IMG/VR virus record: IMGVR_UViG_3300017963_000393
Span: 1 to 43,399 of that record
Reading direction: 5' to 3' (one strand)
DNA: 43,399 nt
Source of the DNA: a virus
The notes under the pieces were generated by a model, which was given only the letters and a program-made list of their open reading frames with translations, did not search any database and was not told the DNA's origin. Numbering within the stretch: position 1 is the stretch's first letter; the number at the start of each line of letters is the position of its first letter. Of the stretch, positions 22,790 to 32,071 are shown piece by piece. The translations under genes and the position numbers were made by a program.

Positions 22790-23962
22790 CTACTTGTTCT
22801 CTTTCGACTGGCTTCCCCCAGTCATAAAGTTCACTACCTCTTTCGCATCTTGATTTGGCGCTGCTGCGTTCTTTTTCGTCGTCTTGCTCGACTTGGTAGT
22901 CGTTTTACCCCTACCTTTAAAGTGGGTGTAGGGTACAGGACCCACATCAGGTCCGCCGTATACAGGGAGCCCAGGATTTTTTGGAACGTATCGCCCGTAC
23001 TGCTCAAGCATATCGATATATATATCTTTCTGACTATCGATCAGTTGATATAGCTGCTCAAATTGGACCTTCGCTTGACCAAGACCTGCGGCTTGAGTCC
23101 ATCCCGGTAGCAAGCCTCTGATACGCTTAAAGTCCTCATCGGTCATTTTACCCTCTAGGGCTTTACCGATTTTTTGAGCAACAAACGTACTCATCTGCCC
23201 GTAGTTGGCCATTTTGCTAGGATTCCAAACCCCATCCTCATAAGTACGATAATAAGCATCTTCAAGCTGCCTGAGCAAACTGTAGGCTTCGTCGAAACCG
23301 GATGCCTTGTCTAGCTCGGTGGAATTGAGATTCTTGCCTTTTGTCGAGGCCGATACATCTCTCCAAATCTGGCCAGTCTCATTCATCAACTGATTTACCT
23401 GCTTGTTCTGCTGCTCGGTGAACCCTTTGGTCTGCGTCTTAACCCAATCGTTCTTGGATTTCTGAACGTCAGCCACAGAGTTCTGATAAACCTTTTCCAT
23501 GTCGTTAATGAGTTTTACGCGCTCAGCCGCTCCCATGGCCGGGCTGAATCTTTCGCTGAGATTAAACTTCCCTCGAGTCATCAGATCGCCGAATTGCAAG
23601 AGAGCAGACGTGTCGGTGTTGAGCGGGTCGGAAACGAAATTGTTTATCTTCTCGCGCAGGTTCATCAGCGACTTGATTTGCATCTGAGATGTTGGCTCTT
23701 GCAGCCATCGTTCTTCGAGCAGACTTTGTGTGGGCTCGCTTAGCGCCTTGTAGTCGCGTGTCTTACTGGATGTTTCAGTCTTTTCCTTAGACCTGTCTTT
23801 GGTTTCCTTTTCATATTCCGGCAATGGAGCTGGAGCCGTCGCCGATACGACCGCCTCAGCGATTGATTCGGCACTGGCTGGATCTGGCTCTGGCTCGGCT
23901 CGCCGTAGCGGCTTGGCAGACATGGATTTTCTCAATCCATCGAACGGGTCTAATAATCCCAT
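22790..23962 (-). CDS. internal virion/coiled-coil protein (390 aa)
   Basis: ATG 23962 (MGLLDPFDGLRKSMS), seven bases after GGAGGAG; a start at 23992 would lie in the preceding gene. N-terminal Ala/Pro/Glu-rich segment, long helical middle with many Q, K, E, and a Lys/Thr-rich tail (GRGKTTTKSSKTTKKN). Its place and build fit an ejection protein. Confidence 0.6.
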   Translation of the reverse strand: MGLLDPFDGLRKSMSAKPLRRAEPEPDPASAESIAEAVVSATAPAPLPEYEKETKDRSKEKTETSSKTRDYKALSEPTQSLLEERWLQEPTSQMQIKSLMNLREKINNFVSDPLNTDTSALLQFGDLMTRGKFNLSERFSPAMGAAERVKLINDMEKVYQNSVADVQKSKNDWVKTQTKGFTEQQNKQVNQLMNETGQIWRDVSASTKGKNLNSTELDKASGFDEAYSLLRQLEDAYYRTYEDGVWNPSKMANYGQMSTFVAQKIGKALEGKMTDEDFKRIRGLLPGWTQAAGLGQAKVQFEQLYQLIDSQKDIYIDMLEQYGRYVPKNPGLPVYGGPDVGPVPYTHFKGRGKTTTKSSKTTKKNAAAPNQDAKEVVNFMTGGSQSKENK

Positions 23963-23966
23963 AACC

Positions 23967-24371
23967 CTACTCCTCCACCAAAAATCCGGCATATGGATTT
24001 TTTACTGCTGGCTGCATTTGGCTGTAACCCTGAGGCGCTGGTAATGCCCTCGCGGCAGCATAGGGATCAGCATCAGGCGCAGCAGCAGGCGCAGCAGCAT
24101 CCTCGCCGCCCATACCCAAGCCCTGGGCCATTTTCGTTATGCCCAGACCAGACGTGAATCCGCCAACGCCGCCTGCGAGCATACCCTCGCCCTGGCTAGC
24201 AGGTGTCCCCACAAAGCCCCCGCCTGGGATCTGAGAGCCTAGATTTGCCCTAGCCATAGCAGCGTATAGGTTGCGCCGGTCGACCGCCTCACCTTGGGCC
24301 GTCTTGGCATCCTTTGAGCCTTTTAGAGCCCCCGCCGCTGCCAATGCCGCTGGGATATACCACCACGCCAT
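23967..24371 (-). CDS. small ejection-like protein (134 aa)
   Basis: ATG 24371 behind a perfect AAGGAGGACAT. MAWWYIPAALAAAGALKGSK is a hydrophobic start followed by a Gly/Ala/Pro-rich body (GGGFVGTPASQGEGMLAGG). The layout is like small phage DNA-transfer proteins that carry a membrane-active N-terminus. The next gene starts five bases after its stop. Confidence 0.6.
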   Translation of the reverse strand: MAWWYIPAALAAAGALKGSKDAKTAQGEAVDRRNLYAAMARANLGSQIPGGGFVGTPASQGEGMLAGGVGGFTSGLGITKMAQGLGMGGEDAAAPAAAPDADPYAAARALPAPQGYSQMQPAVKNPYAGFLVEE

Positions 24372-24380
24372 ATGTCCTCC

Positions 24381-25082
24381 TTAAATCAAACCATCGGTCA
24401 ATTGACCCAGTGGATTTAAAAGTGTGCTTAAAAGCCCTCCCTGACTTGGGCTTACGTTTTGATTACCGATAGCGCCTGCCAGAATCTCGTTCCTCGCGGC
24501 CTGATTCTGCTGACCAGCGTTCCACTGATCGATCCCGGCACCAAATTTCGCAGCGCCCATTTCCGCCTGACCCAGTTGGCCGAGCAAAGCTCGCTGACGC
24601 TGATCGGCAGCACCAGAAATTGCCATTCTCTGATCTGAAAGCTGACGACTAATGCCCTGCTGCCCCATCAACTGCTGTTGCATGTTGCGGTTACCCATAC
24701 GCTCGGCTGCGCCGCTCGTCAGGCCGCCCCGCATAGCCAGGTTGCCCTGGTTAGTAGCAAGGCTGCTGGCCCCCTGGTTTGCAAGCGACTGCTGCGCCTG
24801 ATCCGCCTGGCTCTGCGCTAAGTTGTTTTGACTCCATGACCAAGCATCGCGACCACGATCCGAAGCCATACCGCGAAGCTGCGATAAGTAGTCGGTGTTG
24901 TGATAACTGCTCGCAGGCCCCATGAGTTGGGGTTCAAATCCTTGGGACTGAGGAGCAAGATCAGAAAGAGTATTTGCGTATTTCGAGCCCATATCTTGAA
25001 CAGCGCCAGACATGCCTTTGTCTTTTCTAAACGGGTTGCGATCACCGAAGTATTTACCAGTATCGCTTACTGACCATCCCAT
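24381..25082 (-). CDS. Gln/Ala/Gly-rich ejection-like protein (233 aa)
   Basis: Starts MGWSVSDTGKYFGDRNPF. Dominated by Q, N, A, G, S (e.g. NNLAQSQADQAQQSLANQGA), with a C-terminal hydrophobic end (LLSTLLNPLGQLTDGLI). Such low-complexity helical proteins are typical DNA-injection components of podoviruses. ATG overlaps the adaptor stop. Confidence 0.65.
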   Translation of the reverse strand: MGWSVSDTGKYFGDRNPFRKDKGMSGAVQDMGSKYANTLSDLAPQSQGFEPQLMGPASSYHNTDYLSQLRGMASDRGRDAWSWSQNNLAQSQADQAQQSLANQGASSLATNQGNLAMRGGLTSGAAERMGNRNMQQQLMGQQGISRQLSDQRMAISGAADQRQRALLGQLGQAEMGAAKFGAGIDQWNAGQQNQAARNEILAGAIGNQNVSPSQGGLLSTLLNPLGQLTDGLI

Positions 25083-25840
25083 TAGCTGTGCTCCTCATAG
25101 CTAGATAGATCGAGTTCGATCATGTTCTCCGTGTCGGGCACTACCTCTTGTAAGACGCCGATGAATTCTTTGAACTCCATCATGACCTCCGGGTAGTCAC
25201 CGCTCTGTATCTGACCCATGTTGCGCTTTTCTTTAATATCGCACTTCATCTTGACAAATTCTACGATGTAATTGAAAGCCTCTGGGATGTCTAAGATGTT
25301 TGTCGGATCGTCGAGCGGGGTATCCAGCACACGGTTCGGTATATCTCCCGTATAGGAATCGTCGAAACGGTTGGCCTGCCTGATGTACCAGACTTTTACA
25401 AAATCGCCAGTCTCGTCAGGAACGGGAACCATGTGAATACGAGGCTCGCCGGGGGCATCGTTGACCAGAAAATATCGATAAAGCGTCGACGTACCGTTTA
25501 CGTCCTCGATCGCCTTGATCTCGAATTTCTTCCAATCCTGAATCCGCCTGAGATTATATACCTGGCTGCCGTTTTCGTAGATTATGCGCCTGATCTTGTG
25601 GCCGTACATATTCACAGGCAAAGCATACTCGCGGGTTCCCGACACCAATGACAAAACAGCACTCGTCAGGAAATAGTCTTTGTGAATACCTACAATCTGC
25701 TGCTCGGCACGGTCGATAGCAGCGTTGCAGTAACGGACCATCTCCACGTCGTCGATGAACGATTCCTCTTGGAGATCGAGTTCGTCCTTCACACGGTCGA
25801 TGATCTGCTGAGCCGTCCAATATTGCTTGTTAGTTGCCAT
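25082..25840 (-). CDS. head-tail adaptor (P22 gp4-like)
   Basis: 252 residues starting MATNKQYWTAQQIIDRVKDE. The helical start with VEMVRYCNAAIDRAEQQI, followed by a beta region (SLVSGTREYALPVNMYGHK...), is the typical build of podovirus adaptor proteins that extend the portal ring. C-terminal helix acidic. Placed next to the nozzle gene as in related phages. Overlaps neighbours by 1-11 bases. Confidence 0.75.
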   Translation of the reverse strand: MATNKQYWTAQQIIDRVKDELDLQEESFIDDVEMVRYCNAAIDRAEQQIVGIHKDYFLTSAVLSLVSGTREYALPVNMYGHKIRRIIYENGSQVYNLRRIQDWKKFEIKAIEDVNGTSTLYRYFLVNDAPGEPRIHMVPVPDETGDFVKVWYIRQANRFDDSYTGDIPNRVLDTPLDDPTNILDIPEAFNYIVEFVKMKCDIKEKRNMGQIQSGDYPEVMMEFKEFIGVLQEVVPDTENMIELDLSSYEEHS

Positions 25841-26231
25841 CGGTGGCCCCCAAATAAAAGAGAGTTACCCGGTACTTTTTAGAATCATTAGCTGATGTAC
25901 TGCTGAGCCTAACCTTGACGAAATTACCTTCATCGTTATCGGTTTCGAGCCCAAAGAAACAAACATTGAATTGCACCCCAGCCGAGTACGTCATCGGCAC
26001 CCAATAGTCTCCAGTTGTGGTGCTCATGCCTGAGTACCCATATATCTTACCAGGAACGTATAGCCTTACTTCAGAAACTCCTGACAACTCGCCCTCGAAC
26101 GTCTGCATGGCAGGGGTGTTGCGATCTTCTCGATACTCGTGCCAGCGTCTAAGATCATCGAGGATTTTCATCAACTCGATGTTTTCTGTTTTCATCGAGT
26201 TCAGATCAAACTCGACTTTAGGCTCAGTCAT
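25830..26231 (-). CDS. tail-region protein (133 aa)
   Basis: Starts MTEPKVEFDLNSMKTENIEL, a helix with LMKILDDLRRWHEYRE, then a beta-sandwich-like remainder (VRLYVPGKIYGYSGMST). It lies between nozzle and adaptor genes, overlapping both, so a tail-tube plug or small structural component is possible. No family recognised. Confidence 0.6.
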   Translation of the reverse strand: MTEPKVEFDLNSMKTENIELMKILDDLRRWHEYREDRNTPAMQTFEGELSGVSEVRLYVPGKIYGYSGMSTTTGDYWVPMTYSAGVQFNVCFFGLETDNDEGNFVKVRLSSTSANDSKKYRVTLFYLGATDGN

Positions 26232-28542
26232 TAGCTACCCCCTCCACGCCTGACTGCGTGTGACCCTCGCCAGAGGAGATAAAGTCAATCGAGTAGCTGT
26301 TTAGCTCTACCGCCTCGTCGTTGGGAACCGCCGATATAAACCAATCCGTTTGCGGTCCACCGGGAGCGCCCGATCCAGTCTCTAGCAAGAAAGATGACGT
26401 AGGAGCAAAAGGGCTGCTATCGCTCGAAATGCTTCTTATTTGATAGGTGCCAGCGTCGAGGTTAAGGAAATAGCTACCGCCACCGTGGATATCAATCGGC
26501 CATGTTCCAGCGTCGAGGCTTACCATGTCGCCAGCTATCGTAATTCCGCCGAGATTGTCAGATTCGTAGATCGGAAGAGGAACGGAATTCGTAGCACGTA
26601 TCTGCTTGTAAGCGCCACGCAAACGACCCTTAGGGAAACCACGCTTAAAGTAATGAAAACCTCTGCTCGTTTCTTTTCTAACGATAGGATTGTGGGCACG
26701 ATAGTCATTCGATTCGTCGGTGTCGGAAAATATCGAAAACGTGAGCCTAGTCAAATTCGTGAAGTTAAACAGCAAGCGGGTAAACCATTTGCGAATAAAA
26801 TCAGAACCAAACGACATCGAACAACTGATGTAATCCCACTCGATCGCTGGGCCTTCCACCGAGCTACTAGTGTTTGATCCTGGGTCTAAGTCGAGAGTCC
26901 TCCCAGGATACTGACGCAGAACCTGCCCATTGCTCGTAGATATATGGATGTTGTCGTCAGGGCTAGCGCAAGCACTTACGTTGTAAGGTACGTCGCCAGA
27001 CGTTTTGCAATAACCGCCCTCAGGGTTGGCATACTCCGTGTCGATCGTAAAAGTCTTGGTTAGCTTTTTCTCACCGGGAGCAGGGTAAAACCAGTGTATA
27101 CGGTCAGACGTTCTTTCCCAGCAACCATGAGCCAACTTGTAGGCTGGTGTATCTTGATCACTATCATTCAGAGCCACTGTTTCAAATATTTCTTTGTAAA
27201 ACTCCTCGTAATGGGAGGATACTTTTTTAGCCGTATACCCGTTCGTTTCGTATACGCCGTCATAGCCCCAGTAGAAAATCGAGTTGTTGGCTTTCACCGT
27301 TGTCTTGTGACTTAGTGCGCCTTTAGTCTCTGCGCCAGAAACAGTACGCACGCGATGCGTGCCGTTGCCAAGATCATCGACAATTCCCTCGATTCGATAC
27401 ACGCCTAAATTTGTAAATACGATTGGGTAAATGTCTATAGTCTGCAAAGACGTGATTGTCTCACCTTCCCTCACGTCGAAAACAAAAGACCCAGGGACGG
27501 CATCGTAAATACCAACCTTGCTCTGCCAGACGCGACCACTACTTGCCAACCAAAGCGTGTCGTTAGCAACGGTTCCCGCAAAAACACTCGATTGCGTCAT
27601 CTCATTCGGCTCTACGCCACCTGTCGTATACAAAATCTCGTTGGATTCAATATCAGAGTCTTCCTGGTCATCGATAAAGTTGGTTCCATCGGCAGTCTCT
27701 TCACCAACGTAATAAAAGATGCCACCGTCATCCTTGGTACGGTAAACCTCCCACACCGTGTCGGGATGAAATAGGTCCCGGCTAGGGATGCTGTTCAGGA
27801 ACCTGTTGTCCGTTAGAGTGGCCGACGTAAAAATGTCTGCCAGATTTATCGTCGCAGGATCAGCGCCACTTGGACCCCTGACGTTTGCGTAAGCACGAGA
27901 AAAAAACGGCGCTCCTCGCACAGTTTTTGTTATCGAAATTCCTGACGGATCAAAAACCGTATACGTGTGCTTTAAAACAAGCGCCCAGACGTAGTTTCCA
28001 TTGGCCGCGCCGTCAAGAACAGGACTAGGAAATGTGTTTGATCCGTTGTACTGAGGAAGGCCAAGCGATACAGCGGTCCATGTCGTAGAACCGGTGCGGT
28101 AAAACTTGATAGGATAACCAAAATTTTGCGTGACCAAGAATTCAGAATCGGAAATCCTGATGTAGTTCCATTGATATTCTTGTCTATTGATATCAAGAAA
28201 TGTGAAGTCACCAGGACCAGCACCAGCCGCCTGTATGTTAGACCAAGCGCCAGAATCGTCAGGAGCTGATTTCGCAGCCCTGTTGCTAGCTATAAAAGAA
28301 AAATACTCACGGTCACTCGATCCCTGTTGCGTAAAATGATGCCATAACATCTCTACGTCTTGCGTGCCAAAAGGAGATGCCCCGCCAATGAGAAACGAAA
28401 AAGCATTATATCCCGGTCGCGACTCAAGTTTTCTGCGAGTGTTGACGTACATATTACGCGCCAGCACGTAAGAGTTCGGAGGTCCGTCACGAAAACGATC
28501 CGTTTCACCACCAGAAAAATCTTGTATGCGCTGTTGAGCCAT
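26224..28542 (-). CDS. tail nozzle / DNA-stabilisation protein (P22 gp10-like)
   Basis: 772 residues, start overlapping the previous stop (TAATG). Opens RIQDFSGGETDRFRDGPPN, then NMYVNTRRKLESRPGYNAF, the conserved beginning of podovirus nozzle proteins (short tail tube under the adaptor). The long beta-rich body has repeated aromatic and Gly-Asp turns consistent with a propeller fold. The C-terminal 200 residues are beta-sandwich-like (LDAGTWPIDIHGGGSY, LNLDAGTYQIRSI). It closes the tail channel and carries the fibres. Confidence 0.8.
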   Translation of the reverse strand: MAQQRIQDFSGGETDRFRDGPPNSYVLARNMYVNTRRKLESRPGYNAFSFLIGGASPFGTQDVEMLWHHFTQQGSSDREYFSFIASNRAAKSAPDDSGAWSNIQAAGAGPGDFTFLDINRQEYQWNYIRISDSEFLVTQNFGYPIKFYRTGSTTWTAVSLGLPQYNGSNTFPSPVLDGAANGNYVWALVLKHTYTVFDPSGISITKTVRGAPFFSRAYANVRGPSGADPATINLADIFTSATLTDNRFLNSIPSRDLFHPDTVWEVYRTKDDGGIFYYVGEETADGTNFIDDQEDSDIESNEILYTTGGVEPNEMTQSSVFAGTVANDTLWLASSGRVWQSKVGIYDAVPGSFVFDVREGETITSLQTIDIYPIVFTNLGVYRIEGIVDDLGNGTHRVRTVSGAETKGALSHKTTVKANNSIFYWGYDGVYETNGYTAKKVSSHYEEFYKEIFETVALNDSDQDTPAYKLAHGCWERTSDRIHWFYPAPGEKKLTKTFTIDTEYANPEGGYCKTSGDVPYNVSACASPDDNIHISTSNGQVLRQYPGRTLDLDPGSNTSSSVEGPAIEWDYISCSMSFGSDFIRKWFTRLLFNFTNLTRLTFSIFSDTDESNDYRAHNPIVRKETSRGFHYFKRGFPKGRLRGAYKQIRATNSVPLPIYESDNLGGITIAGDMVSLDAGTWPIDIHGGGSYFLNLDAGTYQIRSISSDSSPFAPTSSFLLETGSGAPGGPQTDWFISAVPNDEAVELNSYSIDFISSGEGHTQSGVEGVAND

Positions 28543-29684
28543 TACGGTTGCGCTGCCTCCAAGGCTTCGATGCGGGCTTTGAGCCTTTTTATTTCTCCAA
28601 CCAGCAATGCCGTCAGATGTCGGTAACGAAAACCTTCAATCTGAGTCATACTATCGTCAGAATAATTTACCAATTTAGGCAACACCAAAGCAGCCTCTTC
28701 TGCTATGAAACCGTAGTTTCGCTTGTTTCCTGCGCGAGCACCAATTTCTTCCTTCCAGTCAAACTCAACAGGACGAAGTTGATAAAGTTTGTCCAAGTCA
28801 TCGTTTGTCACATCCGAAATGTTTTCTTTGTAGCGCTGCGATGAAGGACAGAGTCGCAAAGTCTTGTAACCAGCACCGGATGTTGACGTACACATAGTCT
28901 CTGAACCACCAGTGTTGATATAAAACGCTGAAAGATCGCTGCTTATTTGACCAAATGCAGTTCCAGAATCACCTTGGAAAATAAAGTCCTGAGCCGATGC
29001 ACTATCGTTATCGTTATCTGCCCTGAAAAATACCTGGTCGGACTCAGCGTATATGCTGGCGTTTGATTCATTGTAGAATTGAATCTCAACACCATTAGCC
29101 CCGTCCACATCGGTATTAATTGACAGGTCTGCACCTGTATCAGTAGACGTCCATTTGACATTTGAGTTTGAAACGAATGCTACATCACCCTCACCAAACC
29201 GATAGAACCCAGTGTTTTCATCCCCAACCCATCCATATCCTACGTTTGTCGTATCGCCATCAGCGGTTTCAAATGTGTTAACACTCCTGTTAACCGTCGA
29301 GCCAATGACAAACGCTTCCGTGCCGGATGTGGAAAAACGAAGCGAGCTGCCAGACAACCACATACCATCGTCACTAGACGATCCCGTGAAACTGTACGTT
29401 GGAGATGCTTCCGAACCTGAACTCAATAATAGCGGATCAGGTACTGTGCTCGCACCGATTGGTATTTCCTGCCAAGTAGAGCCGTCCCACATCCTGGGCT
29501 CTCCGGCTGTCGTATTCCAGTAGATGCGACCGTCTGGACACGTAGACGATGGTGCGCACGTAGGGTCTGCCGCTAGGTTTTCAAGAGCTGCTTTGTTGAG
29601 GTAGCCCTGGACCTGTATATCGGCCCAGGACTGTGAACTGTGTATTCCACAGAAGATAAGCGTCGCTATTAGTATACGATACAT
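28542..29684 (-). CDS. tail fibre with signal peptide and S74 chaperone
   Basis: 380 residues from ATG 29684 (GGGAG seven bases ahead). Signal peptide MYRILIATLIFCGIHSSQSW with A before DIQ; then the module GYLNKAALENLAADP shared with the 14363-15736 fibre, a CPDGRIYWNT segment, a beta-rich shaft, and a C-terminal peptidase S74 intramolecular chaperone (SSQRYKENISDV with the Ser of the self-cleavage site, ELRPVEFDWKE-like LRPVEFDWKE, NYGFIAEEAALVLP, RHLTALLVGEIKRL coiled coil). The chaperone trimerises the fibre and is then cut off. Fibre type is firm; export is puzzling. Confidence 0.88.
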   Translation of the reverse strand: MYRILIATLIFCGIHSSQSWADIQVQGYLNKAALENLAADPTCAPSSTCPDGRIYWNTTAGEPRMWDGSTWQEIPIGASTVPDPLLLSSGSEASPTYSFTGSSSDDGMWLSGSSLRFSTSGTEAFVIGSTVNRSVNTFETADGDTTNVGYGWVGDENTGFYRFGEGDVAFVSNSNVKWTSTDTGADLSINTDVDGANGVEIQFYNESNASIYAESDQVFFRADNDNDSASAQDFIFQGDSGTAFGQISSDLSAFYINTGGSETMCTSTSGAGYKTLRLCPSSQRYKENISDVTNDDLDKLYQLRPVEFDWKEEIGARAGNKRNYGFIAEEAALVLPKLVNYSDDSMTQIEGFRYRHLTALLVGEIKRLKARIEALEAAQP

Positions 29685-31771
29685 CACCCTACTCCCACCA
29701 ATCTGTAAGTTCCTGCGGCCACAGGCACCGTGAATGATACTGTTACCGACGTTGATGTTTTTGTAATCACCGCTCCGTTTACTTCGCGAAATCCGTTCGT
29801 GTTATCCAAAAACTGCCAAACAGCTCGCGAGCAATCAGAAATCTGATCCTCGATACCAGAATTCGCCTGAGTGTAGGTAAACGTCGTTTCCGTTCCGTCC
29901 CAAAATCCTGCATGGTCAAACACGAATTTGTCGCTGCTGAGTTCCTGCCACTCAGAACCGTCATCGATGTAAAGCGTAGTGGAGTTCAGCCAAACCGCAC
30001 GACCGTTGCTACCAGCCGCAGGCAAAGCCCCCAGGTTCTCAAACCGAAAACCTACACCCTGGCCACCCATATAAAGATCACGGACGCGGAAAGAGCCACT
30101 GCCGATATCCAGAGCATTATCGCTGCCCGGTGCAAGAGAAGAGAGGAAATTAATCGTCCCCTTTGTGCCATCGCTTGTGCTATCAAGATTAAGATCGTCC
30201 CCAGCAGCACTGCCACCGACAAGAGACTGACCACCGGAACGACCAGCCAAGAGTGCATATTGAGTATGGTCGTCGTCCAAAAGTCCAGATATGACGCCAT
30301 GATCTATCTCCGTGTCAGGTGCGCTCGGAAGGTAGCGAGATGTGGCTAGATCGTAGAAAAGAACGTCGCCAGCATTCGCGCCCGTCACAGCATCGCGGAA
30401 AGCCAGCAGGTCAGCGATTAAAATCTCCACACTACCGTCAGAAATACCACCCGATAAGTAGAGGTCTTGCCATCTTAATGACGACTCGCCCAGGTCATAG
30501 GTATTATCTACGGTTGGGTCGAGGTTGGCTGCGACATCCACTTCTAGGTTGAACGGGGTCAGCGATAAGCCGCCAGCCGTGGTAGCGAGGTCAAATCCTG
30601 CCGTCGCCGTCAAGCCGTTTTGATCAACTACCACGTTGTCAGTCGGGCCGATGGTAACCGTGCCACTCAGGTCCAGGTTGCCCGTCAGGAATGTATTTCC
30701 GGTGACGTTCAGGTCGCCCGTTGGCACGACATTGATATCACCTGCCGTCGAGCTGAACGTGTTGCCGTCGAGCTGTAGGTTATCGACCGTGAGCAGGCCG
30801 AACGTACCGCTGCCTGTTGTGGATAGGTTTTCGTCGCCAAATGATATGGCTCCACTACTGTCCGTAATGGAGCCGTTCGCCAACGTAAGATTACCGACAG
30901 TAGTACCACTAGCAAAAGAACTAGCAGCCCCAGTAGCAGTGACACTGTTAGCGGTGACCACGCCCGTAGTGGTAAGGTTTTCATCGTCAAAATCAATCGT
31001 GCCTGAGGCATCGGTTATAGAGCCACCCGCGAGCAGTAGAGTACCGCTGCTAATAGTACCATCAGTGCTAAGATTCTCGTCGTCAAAGTCGATCGCACCG
31101 GAGGTATCGGTGATCGAGCCCCCCGTGATCTGCATCGTCGAAACATTTGCTTCGTCCGTGTAGAAATTTAAAAAACGGTAAGTATCAGTACCAAGAGTAT
31201 AAGTGCTATCAACAAGAGGCCGAACGTCATCACCGAATTGAACATATCCCGTGTTGGGTCCAGTCCCATCTCCTGAGTTTGCGTAAAGAAGAAGATGAGA
31301 GCCAGCAGACTCACCGCCATAAATCCGCTGACCAGCCAAGTCTCCTGCATACGGAGTGCCTGTTTCATCAAGGTCATCAATTCCGTACTTGTAAGCATAC
31401 ACGTCCTGCGTCTTCAGGAGGAAGTTCGATAGGACTGACTCTTCCCCCCAGTCCATGTCGTATATTTTATACCACTGAGGAGCTACATCGCCTTCACGTT
31501 GCTCCCACCGATATGATGCTGCCTTGCCGTCGCCGTCGTCAAGAACGACGCGGTAATCATTGATCGTATTTCCGCCTGCCGGAAGGTCGCCCACCGTAGC
31601 CACCGAGGCTTGCGTTTGCGGGTATAGCACCGCTGCGAACCAATTAATGGCCTGCTCGACGTTCGTAATTTCTGGCAAAGCTGGGTTTACGTAGGAAAAC
31701 TCAGCTAGATTATGTTTGTAGGGGTGTTGATTCTGGTTGTGAATCAGATGTCTGTGGTGCTGTGATTTCAT
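29684..31771 (-). CDS. large tail fibre (695 aa)
   Basis: ATG 31771 after GGGGCGGTAA. His-rich N-terminus (six His in the first 21 residues), then LAEFSYVNPALPEITNVEQA, a likely virion-attachment domain without signal peptide. The middle has three repeats of the form GGSITD.SG.IDFDDENL(S/T)T (codons about 30826-31137) and many VTATG/LTLANG turns, giving a beta-structured shaft. NTYDLGESSLRWQDLYLSGG and the second such segment are classic fibre modules. The tip ends VSFTVPVAAGTYRLVGVG. It probably binds the host receptor or links other fibres. Confidence 0.85.
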   Translation of the reverse strand: MKSQHHRHLIHNQNQHPYKHNLAEFSYVNPALPEITNVEQAINWFAAVLYPQTQASVATVGDLPAGGNTINDYRVVLDDGDGKAASYRWEQREGDVAPQWYKIYDMDWGEESVLSNFLLKTQDVYAYKYGIDDLDETGTPYAGDLAGQRIYGGESAGSHLLLYANSGDGTGPNTGYVQFGDDVRPLVDSTYTLGTDTYRFLNFYTDEANVSTMQITGGSITDTSGAIDFDDENLSTDGTISSGTLLLAGGSITDASGTIDFDDENLTTTGVVTANSVTATGAASSFASGTTVGNLTLANGSITDSSGAISFGDENLSTTGSGTFGLLTVDNLQLDGNTFSSTAGDINVVPTGDLNVTGNTFLTGNLDLSGTVTIGPTDNVVVDQNGLTATAGFDLATTAGGLSLTPFNLEVDVAANLDPTVDNTYDLGESSLRWQDLYLSGGISDGSVEILIADLLAFRDAVTGANAGDVLFYDLATSRYLPSAPDTEIDHGVISGLLDDDHTQYALLAGRSGGQSLVGGSAAGDDLNLDSTSDGTKGTINFLSSLAPGSDNALDIGSGSFRVRDLYMGGQGVGFRFENLGALPAAGSNGRAVWLNSTTLYIDDGSEWQELSSDKFVFDHAGFWDGTETTFTYTQANSGIEDQISDCSRAVWQFLDNTNGFREVNGAVITKTSTSVTVSFTVPVAAGTYRLVGVG
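30826..31137 (-). repeat. three coding repeats in the fibre shaft
   Basis: Three protein repeats of about 20 residues (GGSITDTSGAIDFDDENLST, GGSITDASGTIDFDDENLTT, NGSITDSSGAISFGDENLST) lie roughly 30998-31028, 31095-31137 and 30849-30876 at DNA level (core parts). Synonymous differences exceed protein differences, so selection keeps the unit. Prone to repeat-number change. Confidence 0.7.
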
Positions 31772-31780
31772 TTACCGCCC

Positions 31781-32020
31781 CTAAATGTCGTAGGATGCGT
31801 CCCACACATCCACGGATTCCCGCATCTTTTCAACACGGGTGGTTGATGCGTTTACGTAGGTATAGTCTACACGAGTACATGGCGTTCCGGTTGTTGCGCG
31901 ATAGCTTGCTGTATAAACAGTTTCCAGACGATCTTGTGCGTCATAAACATGGAATTGTTTGATTAACTCATCTTGTTGCGTTTGCAGGCCCTGCGTGGCC
32001 TCGCGTGTCGAAGTCCCCAT
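31781..32020 (-). CDS. small protein upstream of the fibres (79 aa)
   Basis: ATG 32020 with AAGGAG ahead (MGTSTREATQGLQTQQDEL). A helical start, then a beta section (VYTASYRATTGTPCTRVDYT). No family recognised; small beta proteins with this pattern are frequent next to fibre genes. It is the first gene after the 32043-32066 terminator, so it is expressed by read-through or an unseen promoter. Confidence 0.6.
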   Translation of the reverse strand: MGTSTREATQGLQTQQDELIKQFHVYDAQDRLETVYTASYRATTGTPCTRVDYTYVNASTTRVEKMRESVDVWDASYDI

Positions 32021-32042
32021 CCTTGGTACTCCTTAGAAGTGG

Positions 32043-32066
32043 AAAAAAGGGGGGCCGAAGCCCCCC
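32043..32066 (-). terminator. strong terminator after the capsid genes
   Basis: Read leftward: GGGGGGC, loop TTCG, GCCCCCC (arms 32060-32066 and 32049-32055), then TTTTTT (32043-32048). A 7-bp GC stem with a UUCG tetraloop and U run is an excellent rho-independent terminator. It lies between the small post-capsid gene and the fibre block, inside an otherwise continuous operon. Confidence 0.9.
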
Positions 32067-32071
32067 GCGAT

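Noticed and set aside
19745-23992. Three frames of exactly 400 codons in the ejection region
   Set aside because: The best start of the third gives 390 residues and the sequences are unrelated; chance.
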